Shown here: positions 1-10,041 of the stretch, piece by piece
How the letters are laid out: the number at the start of each line of letters is the position of its first letter
Position numbering within the stretch: position 1 is the first letter of the stretch
Source of the DNA: Pasteurella oralis
GTDB taxonomy: Bacteria > Pseudomonadota > Gammaproteobacteria > Enterobacterales > Pasteurellaceae
NCBI RefSeq assembly: GCF_002850605.1
Contig: NZ_NXGB01000006.1
Coordinates: 1-64,000 of the forward strand
Reading direction: 5' to 3'
DNA length: 64,000 nt
The notes under the pieces: model-generated
Seen by the model: only the letters and a program-made list of their open reading frames with translations
Told to the model about the DNA's origin: nothing
Databases searched by the model: none
Program-made: the position numbers and the translations under genes

Positions 1-65
1 TGACTTTTAAATCGAGATAAAATAAACAAGGATTCTGTAATTTATTAATTTGGTAAGGAAAATAA

Positions 66-848
66 ATGAATAAAGGATATATTTTAATAACAGGTGCAAG
101 TTCTGGAATTGGATATGAATTGGCTAAACTTTATGCTGAGCAGGGACGTAAATTAGTATTAGTTGCGAGAACTTTACAACCTTTGCTTGTCTTACAAAAA
201 CAATATGGTGAACAGAATATTGAGGTTATTCAAGCCGATTTATCTTGTTTAGATAATGCGAGAAAAGTATACAGTATAACTCAAGAAAGAGGACTATTTA
301 TCCATATGTTAATTAATAATGCAGGTGTTGGGTTATTAGGCGACTTTTTGAGTACAGATTTGGAAACTGAAATTGCGATGGTCAATTTAAATGTTCAATC
401 ATTGGTTATTTTGACTAAGTTATATTTACAACATATGGTTGAAGTTAATCATGGACATATTTTAAATGTTTCATCTGTTGCTGGGGAAATGCCTGGTGGT
501 CCACAGATGTCCGTTTATTATGCAACTAAAGCATTTGTTACCTCTTTTAGCCAGGGATTAAGTTATGAATTGAGAGGCTCGGGTGTTCATGTTTCGATCT
601 TAGCACCAGGACCAACGCTTACTAACTTTGTTAAAACTGCGACTCAGCAGGAAGAGGCTACTTTATTTGATACATTAAAATTCCAGACAGCAGAAGAAGT
701 TTCGCAATATACAGATAAATGTTTAGGTAAGAAAAAAACACTAATTATTCCGGGTATTTTTAATAAAATTATGGTTTATTCTAGTTATATCGCGCCTAAA
801 TCTTGGGTACTTTTTTTAGTTAATCGTATTCAAAGTTTAAAGAAATAA
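66..848 (+). CDS. SDR-family short-chain dehydrogenase/reductase
   Basis: A 260-residue classical short-chain dehydrogenase. It carries the N-terminal dinucleotide-binding motif TGASSGIG (residues 9-16), NNAG (84-87), a catalytic serine near 136-137 and the YxxxK catalytic pair (Y151, K155). The family reduces or oxidises carbonyl/hydroxyl substrates with NAD(P)H, but the substrate cannot be read from the sequence. The hydrophobic C-terminus (about 235-253) could associate with the membrane. The ATG follows AAGGA at a normal distance. It converges on sapF with only 19 bases between them and is not part of the sap operon. Family call is firm, specific function unknown. Confidence 0.85.
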   Translation: MNKGYILITGASSGIGYELAKLYAEQGRKLVLVARTLQPLLVLQKQYGEQNIEVIQADLSCLDNARKVYSITQERGLFIHMLINNAGVGLLGDFLSTDLETEIAMVNLNVQSLVILTKLYLQHMVEVNHGHILNVSSVAGEMPGGPQMSVYYATKAFVTSFSQGLSYELRGSGVHVSILAPGPTLTNFVKTATQQEEATLFDTLKFQTAEEVSQYTDKCLGKKKTLIIPGIFNKIMVYSSYIAPKSWVLFLVNRIQSLKK

Positions 849-867
849 TTTACTTTTTATCAGGATT

Positions 868-1665
868 TTATTTTATAGCCCATGAGTGATTGTCTAATAA
901 TTTCCCAAAATGGCTTTCAACAAGGCGTTTGGTGACTTCTGTTTGAGGTTCTGTAAAGAGTGCTTTTGTTGGACCATATTCAATCATTTTTCCTTCGTCC
1001 ATGACTAATACGTCATCGGCAATATGCTTAATAATACCTAAGTGTTGTCCCACATAAATATAAGAAATACTGAGCTTTTCTTGGAGATGTAACATTAAAT
1101 TAGTGAGTTGAGTTTTTACAGTGGCATCAAGTGAACCTAAGGCATCATCAGCAATGATAATTTCTGGTTCTAAAATCAGTGCACGCGCTAATGCAACACG
1201 TTGTTTTTGACTTGCTGACATGGTTTTAATTTTAACATTAGCATGATCTGGATATAAACCCACTAATTTTAATGTATTGAAAATTTTTTCATTACGATCT
1301 TGATTATCTAAATGTGTTACTAAGCGTAATGGTGCATCTAAAATTTGTCCTACATTTAAACGTGGATTAAAAGCTGTATTTGGATCTTGAAATACCATAC
1401 GGATATGTTTAGCGCGATAATGATAGTCACCAAATTCTAACCGTTGATCATTGAGCAAAATATGACCTGAAGTTGGCGGAATAATACCAACTATCATTTT
1501 AGCTAATGTTGACTTTCCTGAACCATTTTTTCCTATGATTGCTAACGTTTTTTTCTTGTCTAAGCTAAAACTAATTTTGTGCACAGCTTTAAAATGGCTA
1601 GCGCCAAAAAAATTAATTGAATCAGTAAAAGATTTAGAAAGATCCTCAACTTGTAATAATGCCAT
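868..1665 (-). CDS. sapF: Peptide ABC transporter ATP-binding protein SapF
   Basis: Second ATPase of the Sap (sensitivity to antimicrobial peptides) importer, 265 residues. Walker A is GKNGSGKS (45-52), the signature is the degenerate MSASQ (149-153), and the switch histidine is H208 in the GQH context. The Walker B region reads IIADDAL, so the usual catalytic glutamate after D173 is an aspartate (D174), whereas E. coli SapF as I recall it has DE. It is the last gene of sapABCDF, 12 bases after sapD. In H. influenzae the Sap system handles antimicrobial peptides and heme. The gene looks intact; whether D174 lowers ATPase activity is unknown. Confidence 0.93.
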   Translation of the reverse strand: MALLQVEDLSKSFTDSINFFGASHFKAVHKISFSLDKKKTLAIIGKNGSGKSTLAKMIVGIIPPTSGHILLNDQRLEFGDYHYRAKHIRMVFQDPNTAFNPRLNVGQILDAPLRLVTHLDNQDRNEKIFNTLKLVGLYPDHANVKIKTMSASQKQRVALARALILEPEIIIADDALGSLDATVKTQLTNLMLHLQEKLSISYIYVGQHLGIIKHIADDVLVMDEGKMIEYGPTKALFTEPQTEVTKRLVESHFGKLLDNHSWAIK

Positions 1666-1677
1666 GTGTGCTCTCCT

Positions 1678-2727
1678 TTATTCTGATTTTGTATTTTGAA
1701 GAGTTAAAGGGATCGTGACGTTTTTTTCTTTAAACTGTTTTTCCCGCAAATTAAGTGGGTAGTGACAAGAAAACTCATGCTGTTTAATTCTATATCTTAT
1801 TGGTTTTAAAATACATTTTTTTTGTGCAAACGGGCAGCGAGGACCAAGACGGCAGCCAATAGGCATTTGTTCTAAGAGGGGAACAGTTCCTTTTAATGTA
1901 TTTAAGCGGCTTTTAAGCGGTAATGGTTGACTAAAGTCAGGAATTGAGTGAAGTAATGCTTGTGTATAGGGGTGATGTGGGTGCTCTAAAATATCTTCTT
2001 TAGGACCTGATTCTGCATTTTGACCACAATATAATACTGAAAAGCTGTCGCACCATTCACTAATACTATTAATATCGTTACTTGTTAATAGAATAGTTGT
2101 TCCTTGATTTTGATTCATACTAGAGAGTAGGCGAAAAATTTGTACTTTAGTAATAGATTCAATTGAATTTGTTGGTTCATCAGCGATCAATAAGCGTGGT
2201 TGATTGGCTACTGCAATTGCAATCATGACTTTTTGACCTTCTCCTTCAGTGATTTCTTCAGGGTAGCTTTGCATAATATCTTTGTGTTCTTTAATACCAA
2301 CTTTGTGTAATAGTTCTATTGCCCGACGTTTTTTCCACCCAAACCATTGCCACCAGCGACCTTTGAAGGTCCATGAAGGAATATTTTGAATAATTTGCTT
2401 GCCAATTTTTTTACTCGGATCTAGACAAGTCAGTGGATCTTGGAAAATCATAGAGATTTCTTGCCCAACTAATTTTCGTCTTTGTGTTGGGGTAAGCTTC
2501 AGTAATTCAATATTATCAAAGCGAAAGCGATCAGCGCTAATGATCCAAGAATCTTTAAATGCATTACAAATGACTTTAGCAATTAGACTTTTTCCTGAGC
2601 CAGATTCACCGACTAAACCACAAATTTCTCCTTCATTTAACGTGAGATTTACGTTATCAACAATTTTAATTCGACCATTTGGCGTTTCAATCTCAATGCA
2701 CAAATTACGAATATCTAATAATGCCAT
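1678..2727 (-). CDS. sapD: Peptide ABC transporter ATP-binding protein SapD
   Basis: First ATPase of the Sap importer, 349 residues. It has Walker A GESGSGKS (40-47), the non-canonical signature TEGEGQ (160-165) typical of SapD, and Walker B IADE (E184 present). The C-terminal oligopeptide-transporter domain has the spaced cysteines found in Dpp/Opp ATPases. The H-loop reads LLTSNDI, so the switch histidine is replaced by N217; E. coli SapD as I recall it has SHD. It starts 8 bases after sapC and pairs with SapF as a heterodimer. In E. coli SapD also supports Trk potassium uptake. Gene identity is firm; the H-loop change is odd. Confidence 0.93.
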   Translation of the reverse strand: MALLDIRNLCIEIETPNGRIKIVDNVNLTLNEGEICGLVGESGSGKSLIAKVICNAFKDSWIISADRFRFDNIELLKLTPTQRRKLVGQEISMIFQDPLTCLDPSKKIGKQIIQNIPSWTFKGRWWQWFGWKKRRAIELLHKVGIKEHKDIMQSYPEEITEGEGQKVMIAIAVANQPRLLIADEPTNSIESITKVQIFRLLSSMNQNQGTTILLTSNDINSISEWCDSFSVLYCGQNAESGPKEDILEHPHHPYTQALLHSIPDFSQPLPLKSRLNTLKGTVPLLEQMPIGCRLGPRCPFAQKKCILKPIRYRIKQHEFSCHYPLNLREKQFKEKNVTIPLTLQNTKSE

Positions 2728-2735
2728 TTTTTCAC

Positions 2736-3623
2736 CTACTCGTAATATTTTTCTATCGCTTTGCAGAGACCTTGGCTAAAAATGAAGACCACAAGAATTG
2801 TCATAATAATCGCAATACCCGGCAAAATAACAGCCCACGGTGCTAGATAGATGAGTTCTAGAGAATCTTTGATCATGGCGCCCCATTCAGGTGTAGGACG
2901 CTGGGCACCTAAAGAAATAAAACTTAATGCGCTAATATCTAAAATAGCTACAGCAAAGGCACGTGCAATTTCTTGGATATAGCGAACGGAGATGTTAGGA
3001 AGGATAGTTTCTTTCAATAGTGTGCTGTTTGAAATACCATCAAGTTTTAGCATGAGTACATATTCTTTTTTTAATTCTTGCTGAGTTGCTTGATATATTT
3101 CATGAATAAAATAAGGAAGTAATGCTAGTGTTGTAGCAATAATTGCATTCATTAAGCTTGGTTTCATTAATGTGGCAATAATGATTGCAATAAGTAGGCT
3201 TGGAATCGATAAAAATGTATCAAGAAAATGACTCAGAATCTTCGACTTGATACTATGTGAAACACCAGCCCAGATGCCAAGTATACTACCGATAATGATA
3301 GTAAAAAATACGACAATTAACGAAGCGCCAACGGTATAAGTAGTGCCGATGATAATGCGACTAAATACATCCCTACCTAGATCATCTGTGCCAAAGAAAA
3401 AGGATATCTGTCCTTCATCTATCCAAGATGGCGGCATCAGTTCCTGCCCAACGAATTGCATGTCACTTGAATAAGGGGCAATCCATGGGCTAAAAAGTGC
3501 GGTTAAAATAAATATAATAAAGAGATAAAAGCTGAACAGTGCAACACGGTTTTGGCGAAATAGCAACCAAATGTTTTTTAGTGCAGCACTATCGCGAAAT
3601 TCATCGGGTTCTTTATCTTGCAT
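2736..3623 (-). CDS. sapC: Peptide ABC transporter permease SapC
   Basis: A 295-residue inner-membrane permease of the DppC/OppC class. It has an N-terminal membrane segment (about 28-50), a periplasmic stretch containing [14 protein letters not shown] typical of this family, and a binding-protein-dependent transport domain with about five further hydrophobic segments. The coupling-loop region lies around [15 protein letters not shown] near residue 240. The start overlaps the end of sapB by 11 bases, indicating translational coupling. It forms the translocation pore with SapB. Confidence 0.92.
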   Translation of the reverse strand: MQDKEPDEFRDSAALKNIWLLFRQNRVALFSFYLFIIFILTALFSPWIAPYSSDMQFVGQELMPPSWIDEGQISFFFGTDDLGRDVFSRIIIGTTYTVGASLIVVFFTIIIGSILGIWAGVSHSIKSKILSHFLDTFLSIPSLLIAIIIATLMKPSLMNAIIATTLALLPYFIHEIYQATQQELKKEYVLMLKLDGISNSTLLKETILPNISVRYIQEIARAFAVAILDISALSFISLGAQRPTPEWGAMIKDSLELIYLAPWAVILPGIAIIMTILVVFIFSQGLCKAIEKYYE

Positions 3624-4578
3624 ACCAGCCTTTCTTGTTAAATGGATCGAGGATAAACTCTAGACTATTAGAAAAAATATCAACGATAATAATGCATAAG
3701 CCTATAACAATAATCCCAACAGAAATACTATTATAATCTTGTTGGGTAACTGCATCAATTAACCAGCGTCCAATACCAGGCCAGCCAAATGTACTTTCGA
3801 CGAGCATACATTGAGTTAGTACTAATGTAAATAAGCGTGTTGTTTGTGGTACTAACAGCGGTAATGTATTGCGTAATACATATTTACGTAGAATTTTATT
3901 TTGTGACCAACCTCGTGTTGTTGCTGTTTTTACATAATTTTTGGTGAGTACCTCTTCGGCGCGTTGCTGTACAATGCGTGTAATTTCCATTGTTGGGAGA
4001 ATAGTTAGTACGAGTGTTGGTAAAACAAGATGTTGTAGTACATTCTGGATCACTTTGGTTTTATAGAATTCTTCCATAAACCAGACATCAATTATTGGAA
4101 AACCTGTCACCGGCTTAATGGCATATAATAAGTTATATTGCCCAATGGCAGAAATCTCCCAGCTATGAAGTGCAGAAAAATATAATGCGATAGGTGCAAT
4201 CCAAAATACAGGCATTGATAGCCCTAGCGCAGAAATAGTATGGATACTTTTACCTATTATGTTATGGCGATTCATTGCACCGATTAGTCCTAATGGAATA
4301 CCGAAAATGATTGCTAGCAAAATAGCGGTAAAACAGAGTTCTAGGGTAGGAGGTAAAACAGTTTGGATAATTGCATTTAGAGAATCGCCCCCATTGTAGG
4401 TGATCCCTAAATCTCCTCCAATAAGATGTTTGATGTGGGCAAAGTAACCTTGATAAAAACTTGGATTGATCAGTTCTTCATTAAGTGGATCTTGAATTAA
4501 GATTATATAACTGACTAAGGATAAAATAAGCAGTGTGATAATAATCAGAAAAACTTGGCGTAAGAAAGTAACAATCAT
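3613..4578 (-). CDS. sapB: Peptide ABC transporter permease SapB
   Basis: A 321-residue permease of the DppB/OppB class. It has an N-terminal membrane anchor (about 8-28), the GDLGITYNGG region after the first periplasmic segment, and several later hydrophobic helices with the permease signature around EEVLTKNYVKTATTRGWS. Its start overlaps the sapA stop by four bases (ATGA), so translation is coupled. It partners with SapC in the membrane and receives substrate from SapA. Confidence 0.92.
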   Translation of the reverse strand: MIVTFLRQVFLIIITLLILSLVSYIILIQDPLNEELINPSFYQGYFAHIKHLIGGDLGITYNGGDSLNAIIQTVLPPTLELCFTAILLAIIFGIPLGLIGAMNRHNIIGKSIHTISALGLSMPVFWIAPIALYFSALHSWEISAIGQYNLLYAIKPVTGFPIIDVWFMEEFYKTKVIQNVLQHLVLPTLVLTILPTMEITRIVQQRAEEVLTKNYVKTATTRGWSQNKILRKYVLRNTLPLLVPQTTRLFTLVLTQCMLVESTFGWPGIGRWLIDAVTQQDYNSISVGIIVIGLCIIIVDIFSNSLEFILDPFNKKGWYAR

Positions 4579-6266
4579 GGTTTTGCCCCTTTCTTTAAAG
4601 ATAAATTCTCAAAGTTGATACTACCAAAGGGGCTCATTTTAACACCGCGTACATTGGCGTTGACGACTAGCATTCTTCTCGCATTTGCAATAGGGACAAT
4701 TGGTACTTCTGATAAAATTAATTCTTGCGCTAAATTATATTCACTTGCTCTTAGCCGTAAGTGAGATGTATTTAGAGCATTATCCATAAAATGGTCAAAG
4801 AGTGGTTCACACCAGTTCGAAAAATTAGTAATTTCATTAACCGTACTGCAGCTTAAAATAGGTCGCATAAAACTATCAGGATCTAGGTTACCCGCTAACC
4901 AACCTGCCAAAATCATATCATAATCTTCAGAATGATCTTTTAAGCGTTTAATTAAATAAGTTCGTGTAACTGGCTGAATAGTCACTTTGACGCCGACTTT
5001 CGCGAGATCTCTTTTTATTAGCTCTGCCATTTTCAGTGGGGAAGGATTATATACCTGTTCTTCATTAATAACCCACATTGTTAAATTAAGCTGCTTATCT
5101 TGTAAGTAGTCTTTTGCTTTTTCTATATTGTAGTCATAAGCGAAATCAGGTGTGTTGACACTGGATGCCCATGAGATGTTAGGAATAATATTGTTAGCCA
5201 CTGTAGCCGTATTGTGGTAGATTGTTTGAATAATACGTTTTCGGTCAATGGCTTGTGATATTGCACGGCGTAATTTAGTGTCTTTCATTTCAGGCTTTTT
5301 AAAATTGAAAGCGAGATAAGATAAATTCATACCTTCAACGAAATTAACGTAAAAACGTTCATTTTTATCTTGTAATAAACCTAATTGACTCACTTCTGGA
5401 TAAGAGGCAATTTGGCATTCGCCATTTAGAAATTTAATTAAGCGTCCAGTGCGATCTGTTGATAGATCAATAATGATGTTTTCAATTTGTGCTGCTTTTT
5501 TCCAATAATGTTCATTGCGTACAAAGCGAACATATTGATTACGAAAATAATTTTGAACTTTATAAGGTCCTGTACCAACAGGTAATAAGTCGAGCTGAAT
5601 AAGGTTATCATCCGCATTAAGCTGTAAAGCATACTCTTGTGAAAAAATGATGGCATATTGACTTGCTAGATGAGATAAAATTGATGCATCAGCTTGAAAT
5701 AGTTTTATTTGTACGCGGTAAGGATCAAGTGCTTTAATGGACTCGATTTTTTTATTTAATTTAATACTTTCAAAATAAGGAAAGCGAACTTTTTTCGCTT
5801 GTTTATGGAAAATACTGTGTTGTGGGTTAGGATAATGAATTGATTCATCTTCTAAAGTAGGTAAGTAAGAATGATGACCTAACATACGGTTAATAGAAAA
5901 GACTACATCATCAGCATTAAAATCACGTGTTGGCTTAAACCATTCAGTATGATGAAACTTGACTCCTTTACGTAAATTGATCGTAATGAGAGTACCATCA
6001 TTAGAAATAGAATAGGACTCTGCAAGTGAAGGCATAATACTTGCACTATTATTCGTTGTTTCAAACAGTTTATTGTAAATTTGTTCTGTAATCACATTCA
6101 TACTTGTACCCGCATCTGCCGTTTGTGGGTTAAATGAAAGCCCAGTAGCATGAGTACAGTAAATTAATCCATTTTGTGTTAATTCCTTTGGCACTTTCGG
6201 TGCAGCAGTAACAAAATGTGATAATAGAAGCAGAAAACTGGCAAATATAACCTTTCTAATCAACAT
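4575..6266 (-). CDS. sapA: Periplasmic peptide-binding protein SapA
   Basis: The 563-residue solute-binding protein (SBP_bac_5 family) that starts the sapABCDF operon. A signal peptide covers about residues 1-21, with cleavage after HFVTAA likely. The mature protein starts the family pattern with LIYCTHATGLSFNPQ and contains the TGPYKV motif of dipeptide/heme-type binding proteins. In non-typeable H. influenzae SapA binds host antimicrobial peptides and heme and delivers them to SapBC for uptake. The promoter must lie in the 167-base divergent gap shared with ycjX; no clear operator was seen there. Confidence 0.93.
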   Translation of the reverse strand: MLIRKVIFASFLLLLSHFVTAAPKVPKELTQNGLIYCTHATGLSFNPQTADAGTSMNVITEQIYNKLFETTNNSASIMPSLAESYSISNDGTLITINLRKGVKFHHTEWFKPTRDFNADDVVFSINRMLGHHSYLPTLEDESIHYPNPQHSIFHKQAKKVRFPYFESIKLNKKIESIKALDPYRVQIKLFQADASILSHLASQYAIIFSQEYALQLNADDNLIQLDLLPVGTGPYKVQNYFRNQYVRFVRNEHYWKKAAQIENIIIDLSTDRTGRLIKFLNGECQIASYPEVSQLGLLQDKNERFYVNFVEGMNLSYLAFNFKKPEMKDTKLRRAISQAIDRKRIIQTIYHNTATVANNIIPNISWASSVNTPDFAYDYNIEKAKDYLQDKQLNLTMWVINEEQVYNPSPLKMAELIKRDLAKVGVKVTIQPVTRTYLIKRLKDHSEDYDMILAGWLAGNLDPDSFMRPILSCSTVNEITNFSNWCEPLFDHFMDNALNTSHLRLRASEYNLAQELILSEVPIVPIANARRMLVVNANVRGVKMSPFGSINFENLSLKKGAKP

Positions 6267-6433
6267 AATTAGTACATTTGTGATAAATTATCGGGGAATT
6301 GTAAAATATATTGTGCTGATAAGCTATCCTTTTTGCCTCGAAGTGAATTGAGCAAGAGATGTTTTAAGGAAAAATTAAGATTTCTACGTTATCTTGAATT
6401 TAGTTATATTTAAATTTATAAAAGAACACTAAT

Positions 6434-7840
6434 ATGTTGAATTATCTGCAAAAAGAAGTAAATGAAATAATTAATCGTGGTTTTGACCGCACTTTACGTA
6501 TTGCGGTTACTGGACTGAGTCGTAGTGGAAAAACTGCATTTATTACCAGTTTAATTAATCAATTGTTACATATTAATCGTGTAGATAACCAGCACCTTCC
6601 ATTATTTGAACCAGCACGAAATCAATCTATTATTGCAGTAAAACGTGTGCCGCAGTTAAATCTGAGCATTCCTCGTTTTGATTATGATGCAAATTTAAAG
6701 TCATTAATGCAGCAGCCTCCTGTTTGGCCTCAATCTACTCGAGGAGTAAGTGAAACTCGATTAGCAATTCGTTATCAGCGCCATAGTGGTTTAATGCGTC
6801 ATTTGAAAGAAAAAACGACACTTTATATTGATGTTTTCGATTATCCAGGCGAATGGTTGTTAGATTTACCTTTATTAGACTTGAACTATCAGCAATGGTC
6901 GCAAGAAACACAATGTATTACTCTGCATCGACGAGCAGAATTTGCTAAAACATGGCTAGCTAAAGTTAAAAAACTAGATTTAACTGAGATTGCAGATGAA
7001 GATGTTTTAGCACAGTTAGCGCAAGGCTATACTGATTATTTATTAGCTTGTAAGCAACAAGGGCTATATTTTATTCAACCGGGACGTTTTGTTTTACCTG
7101 GGGAATTAGAAGGTGCACCTGCGTTACAATTTTTTCCGCTTATTCATTTAAATGAGGCTGAGTGGCAACAGCTAAAAAATGAGAAAAAAGCAAACAGTTA
7201 TTTTGCTGTATTGACCCAACGCTATGAATATTATCGCCAACATGTAGTAAAGAAATTTTATCAAGACTATTTTTCTACTTTTGATCGTCAGGTGATTTTG
7301 GCAGATTGTTTAACGCCATTAAACCATAGCCATCAAGCTTTTGTTGATATGCAAGAAGGGCTGCAGCAATTATTTAAAAATTTTCATTACGGTAAACGCA
7401 CTTTACTTAACCGTTTATTTTCCCCACGTATTGATAAACTGATGTTTATTGCCACTAAAGCCGATCACATTACCAGCGATCAATTACCGAATTTGGTAAG
7501 TTTGCTGCGTCAGTTAGTACAAGAAGGTGGACGCCATGTGGAATATGAAGGGATTCATACCGAATATACAGCAATAGCCGCCATTCGTGCGACACAGCAA
7601 GTAGTCGTTAACCAAAATGGGCAGAGTTTTAAAGCATTAAGAGGTTTGCGTTCAAGTGATAGACAAAAAGTCACCATTTATCCAGGTTCTGTACCAAGTA
7701 AATTACCAAAGCCAGAATTTTGGCAAAATCAACAATTTGAGTTTGATCAATTTGAGCCACAACAATTGACATTAGGGGAAAATATACCGCACTTGCGTAT
7801 GGATTCCGTATTGCAGTTTTTATTAGGTGATAAATTTTAA
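6434..7840 (+). CDS. ycjX: YcjX family P-loop protein
   Basis: A 468-residue member of the YcjX/DUF463 family of predicted nucleotide-binding proteins. The P-loop is GLSRSGKT (27-34). The family-typical stretches YIDVFDYPGEWLLDLP and FIATKADHI (a GTPase-like G4 motif, TKAD) are present. It lies 18 bases before ycjF and upstream of tyrR, the same order as in E. coli, where ycjX-ycjF follows the phage-shock genes. No psp genes are visible here. Cellular function is not established; association with envelope stress is inference from E. coli context. Confidence 0.88.
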   Translation: MLNYLQKEVNEIINRGFDRTLRIAVTGLSRSGKTAFITSLINQLLHINRVDNQHLPLFEPARNQSIIAVKRVPQLNLSIPRFDYDANLKSLMQQPPVWPQSTRGVSETRLAIRYQRHSGLMRHLKEKTTLYIDVFDYPGEWLLDLPLLDLNYQQWSQETQCITLHRRAEFAKTWLAKVKKLDLTEIADEDVLAQLAQGYTDYLLACKQQGLYFIQPGRFVLPGELEGAPALQFFPLIHLNEAEWQQLKNEKKANSYFAVLTQRYEYYRQHVVKKFYQDYFSTFDRQVILADCLTPLNHSHQAFVDMQEGLQQLFKNFHYGKRTLLNRLFSPRIDKLMFIATKADHITSDQLPNLVSLLRQLVQEGGRHVEYEGIHTEYTAIAAIRATQQVVVNQNGQSFKALRGLRSSDRQKVTIYPGSVPSKLPKPEFWQNQQFEFDQFEPQQLTLGENIPHLRMDSVLQFLLGDKF

Positions 7841-7858
7841 ATATAGAGCAATAAAAAA

Positions 7859-8947
7859 ATGAGTGAAAAACGAATTTTTACAGAAACAGAGCAGGCTGAT
7901 TTTATGCAGCAATTTTCACCTAAACGTGAATTTGTTGAGCAAGAAGTAGATATTGAAATTGATAATGCTGATCCATTAGTTGTAGAAGGGGAGTTATTGG
8001 ATCAACAGTTTGAGCATATTGTTACGCCAAAATCAAGTTGGTGGAAAAAGGGACTGGGGTTAACGGCATTATTATTTCTTATTGCTACTATTGCACAATC
8101 AGTTCAATGGTTAGTGGATACTTGGCGACAAAATCAATGGATTTACTTTGTTTTTTCGTTAGTAGTTTGTTTTGTTGTACTACTTGGCGTATCTGCCATT
8201 GGTCGTGAGTGGCTGCGTTTATTCAGATTAAAGCAGAGAGCGGATTTACAACAGCAAAGCCAACAATTGTTATTGGAAAGTGCGGTCAGTTTTGAGCAAA
8301 ATTTTTCAGCAGATAAACATGAACAAGCCAAACAACTTTGTTTATCTATGGCAAAAATGTTGAAATTATCTTCACAAGATCCAACGTTAGTTTTATGGCA
8401 GCAGCAAATTCAAGATGGACATTCTGCACAAGAGATAGCTTATTTGTTCAGTCAAACAGTACTACAACCCTTTGATAAACAAGCAAAAAAACTGATTAGT
8501 AAAAGTGCAGTAGAAGCTGCTGTGATTGTGACAATTAGCCCATTGGCAATTGTTGATATGCTTTTCCTATCTTGGCGTAATATACGTTTAGTTAATCAAA
8601 TTGCACAACTTTATGGTATTGAACTGGGTTATTGGAGTCGATTACGTTTATTAAAGATGGTGTTATTCAATATTGCTTTTGCTGGCGCGACAGAAGTTGT
8701 GCAAGATATTGGAATGGATTGGCTGTCGCAAGATCTTACTGCTAAATTATCAGCTCGTGCGGCGCAAGGGATCGGAGTTGGTTTGTTAACTGCGCGTTTA
8801 GGCATCAAAACAATGGAGTTTTGCCGCCCTTTGGCGTTTCAACAAGATGAAACGCCACGTTTACGACATATTCAACAAACTTTATTGAGTCATTTAAAAA
8901 CTACAATTTTTTCTTCAAGGAAAACTAAAGAAAAACAAAAAGTTTAA
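7859..8947 (+). CDS. ycjF: YcjF family inner-membrane protein (DUF697)
   Basis: A 362-residue predicted inner-membrane protein of the YcjF family. It has an acidic N-terminal tail (about 1-55), two membrane segments (about 65-85 and 95-115), then a soluble region and a C-terminal DUF697-like helical part with more hydrophobic stretches (about 220-300). An uptake signal sequence is embedded in the coding region at 8278-8286. It is paired with ycjX, with which it co-occurs in gammaproteobacteria. Biochemical role unknown. Confidence 0.87.
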   Translation: MSEKRIFTETEQADFMQQFSPKREFVEQEVDIEIDNADPLVVEGELLDQQFEHIVTPKSSWWKKGLGLTALLFLIATIAQSVQWLVDTWRQNQWIYFVFSLVVCFVVLLGVSAIGREWLRLFRLKQRADLQQQSQQLLLESAVSFEQNFSADKHEQAKQLCLSMAKMLKLSSQDPTLVLWQQQIQDGHSAQEIAYLFSQTVLQPFDKQAKKLISKSAVEAAVIVTISPLAIVDMLFLSWRNIRLVNQIAQLYGIELGYWSRLRLLKMVLFNIAFAGATEVVQDIGMDWLSQDLTAKLSARAAQGIGVGLLTARLGIKTMEFCRPLAFQQDETPRLRHIQQTLLSHLKTTIFSSRKTKEKQKV

Positions 8948-9033
8948 AGTGTAAATTTTTCTTTCCATTCTTTCTTCAATCTTTACAGCTTTGGTGTTAT
9001 GATAAAGGCATTTATGTTTGATAGAGAAAAAAT

Positions 9034-9987
9034 ATGTCCTTGAATAAAATAAATAATGCTGCATTTGCCGATATTATTGCTAAAAGCCCTAAAATGGAAA
9101 ATTTACTTACGCAAGCGATTAAATTTGCGGCAAGTGATGCCCCGTTGTTAATTCAAGGTGAAACAGGAACAGGGAAAGATTTGATTGCTAAAGCTTGTCA
9201 CCTTGCGGGGTCTCGTTGTCAAAATAAATTTATTGCAGTGAATTGTGCGGGCTTACCAAATCAAGATGCTGAAAGCGAGATGTTTGGGCGTCACGATAAC
9301 GATAAAGAGTATGTCGGCTTTTTTGAATATGCCAATGGTGGAACAGTATTACTTGATAGTATTGCTGAATTATCACTTGAATTACAGGCAAAGTTGTTAC
9401 GCTTTTTAAATGACGGCACTTTTCGACGTGTGGGTGAAGAACAGGAGCATTATGCTAATGTGCGTGTGATTTGTACTTCACAAGTGCCTTTACAACATTA
9501 TGTAGATGAAGGAAAAATGCGTAGTGATTTATTCCATCGACTTAATGTGTTAACACTGAATATTCCACCATTACGTGAACGTAAAGAAGATTTACCTGAT
9601 TTAGTTAATCTTTTTATAGCACAAATTAGTGAACAATTAGGGATAGCTAAGCCACATTTTGATGAGAAGTTTATTCAATATCTACAGGGTTATCCGTGGA
9701 GCGGCAATGTCAGAGAATTACATAACGCTTTATACCGTGCTTGCAGTTTAATTGATAATGATGAATTGACAATTGCTGGTCTGAATTTAGTCGAGCAGGA
9801 AATTGTGCCAGTGACACTAGAGCAATTTGGCAACGAAACGCTGGAGCAAATCATGAATAAATTTGAAGCTAGTGTGTTACGAAAATTTTACGAGCAATAT
9901 CCAAGTACAAGAAAATTAGCCATGCGCTTAGGTATTTCACACACAGCGATTGCGAATAAATTAAGGCAATATGGAATTAGTAAATAA
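9034..9987 (+). CDS. tyrR: Short TyrR-type transcriptional regulator
   Basis: A 317-residue regulator of aromatic amino-acid genes. It has the AAA+ domain with Walker A GETGTGKD (42-49) and a Factor-for-inversion-type HTH at the C-terminus (about 290-315, STRKLAMRLGISHTAIANK). It lacks the N-terminal ACT and PAS regions of the roughly 510-residue E. coli protein, as H. influenzae TyrR also does. The Walker B reads LLDSIAEL, with serine (S109) where glutamate is usual. There is no GAFTGA loop, so sigma-54 activation is not expected and a repressor role is more likely. It sits after ycjX-ycjF, as in E. coli. Confidence 0.88.
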   Translation: MSLNKINNAAFADIIAKSPKMENLLTQAIKFAASDAPLLIQGETGTGKDLIAKACHLAGSRCQNKFIAVNCAGLPNQDAESEMFGRHDNDKEYVGFFEYANGGTVLLDSIAELSLELQAKLLRFLNDGTFRRVGEEQEHYANVRVICTSQVPLQHYVDEGKMRSDLFHRLNVLTLNIPPLRERKEDLPDLVNLFIAQISEQLGIAKPHFDEKFIQYLQGYPWSGNVRELHNALYRACSLIDNDELTIAGLNLVEQEIVPVTLEQFGNETLEQIMNKFEASVLRKFYEQYPSTRKLAMRLGISHTAIANKLRQYGISK

Positions 9988-9990
9988 GCG

Positions 9991-10020
9991 ATAAGGGCAA
10001 ATGATAGTGTTTGCCCTTAT
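9991..10020. terminator. Bidirectional terminator between tyrR and hflX
   Basis: Inverted repeat with arms ATAAGGGCAAA and TTTGCCCTTAT around a short loop, lying between two convergent genes. It lacks a long T-run on the plus strand, so it may serve mainly as a convergent transcription barrier. Confidence 0.6.
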
Positions 10021-10041
10021 GTTAATGGTTTGCTCGTTTAG

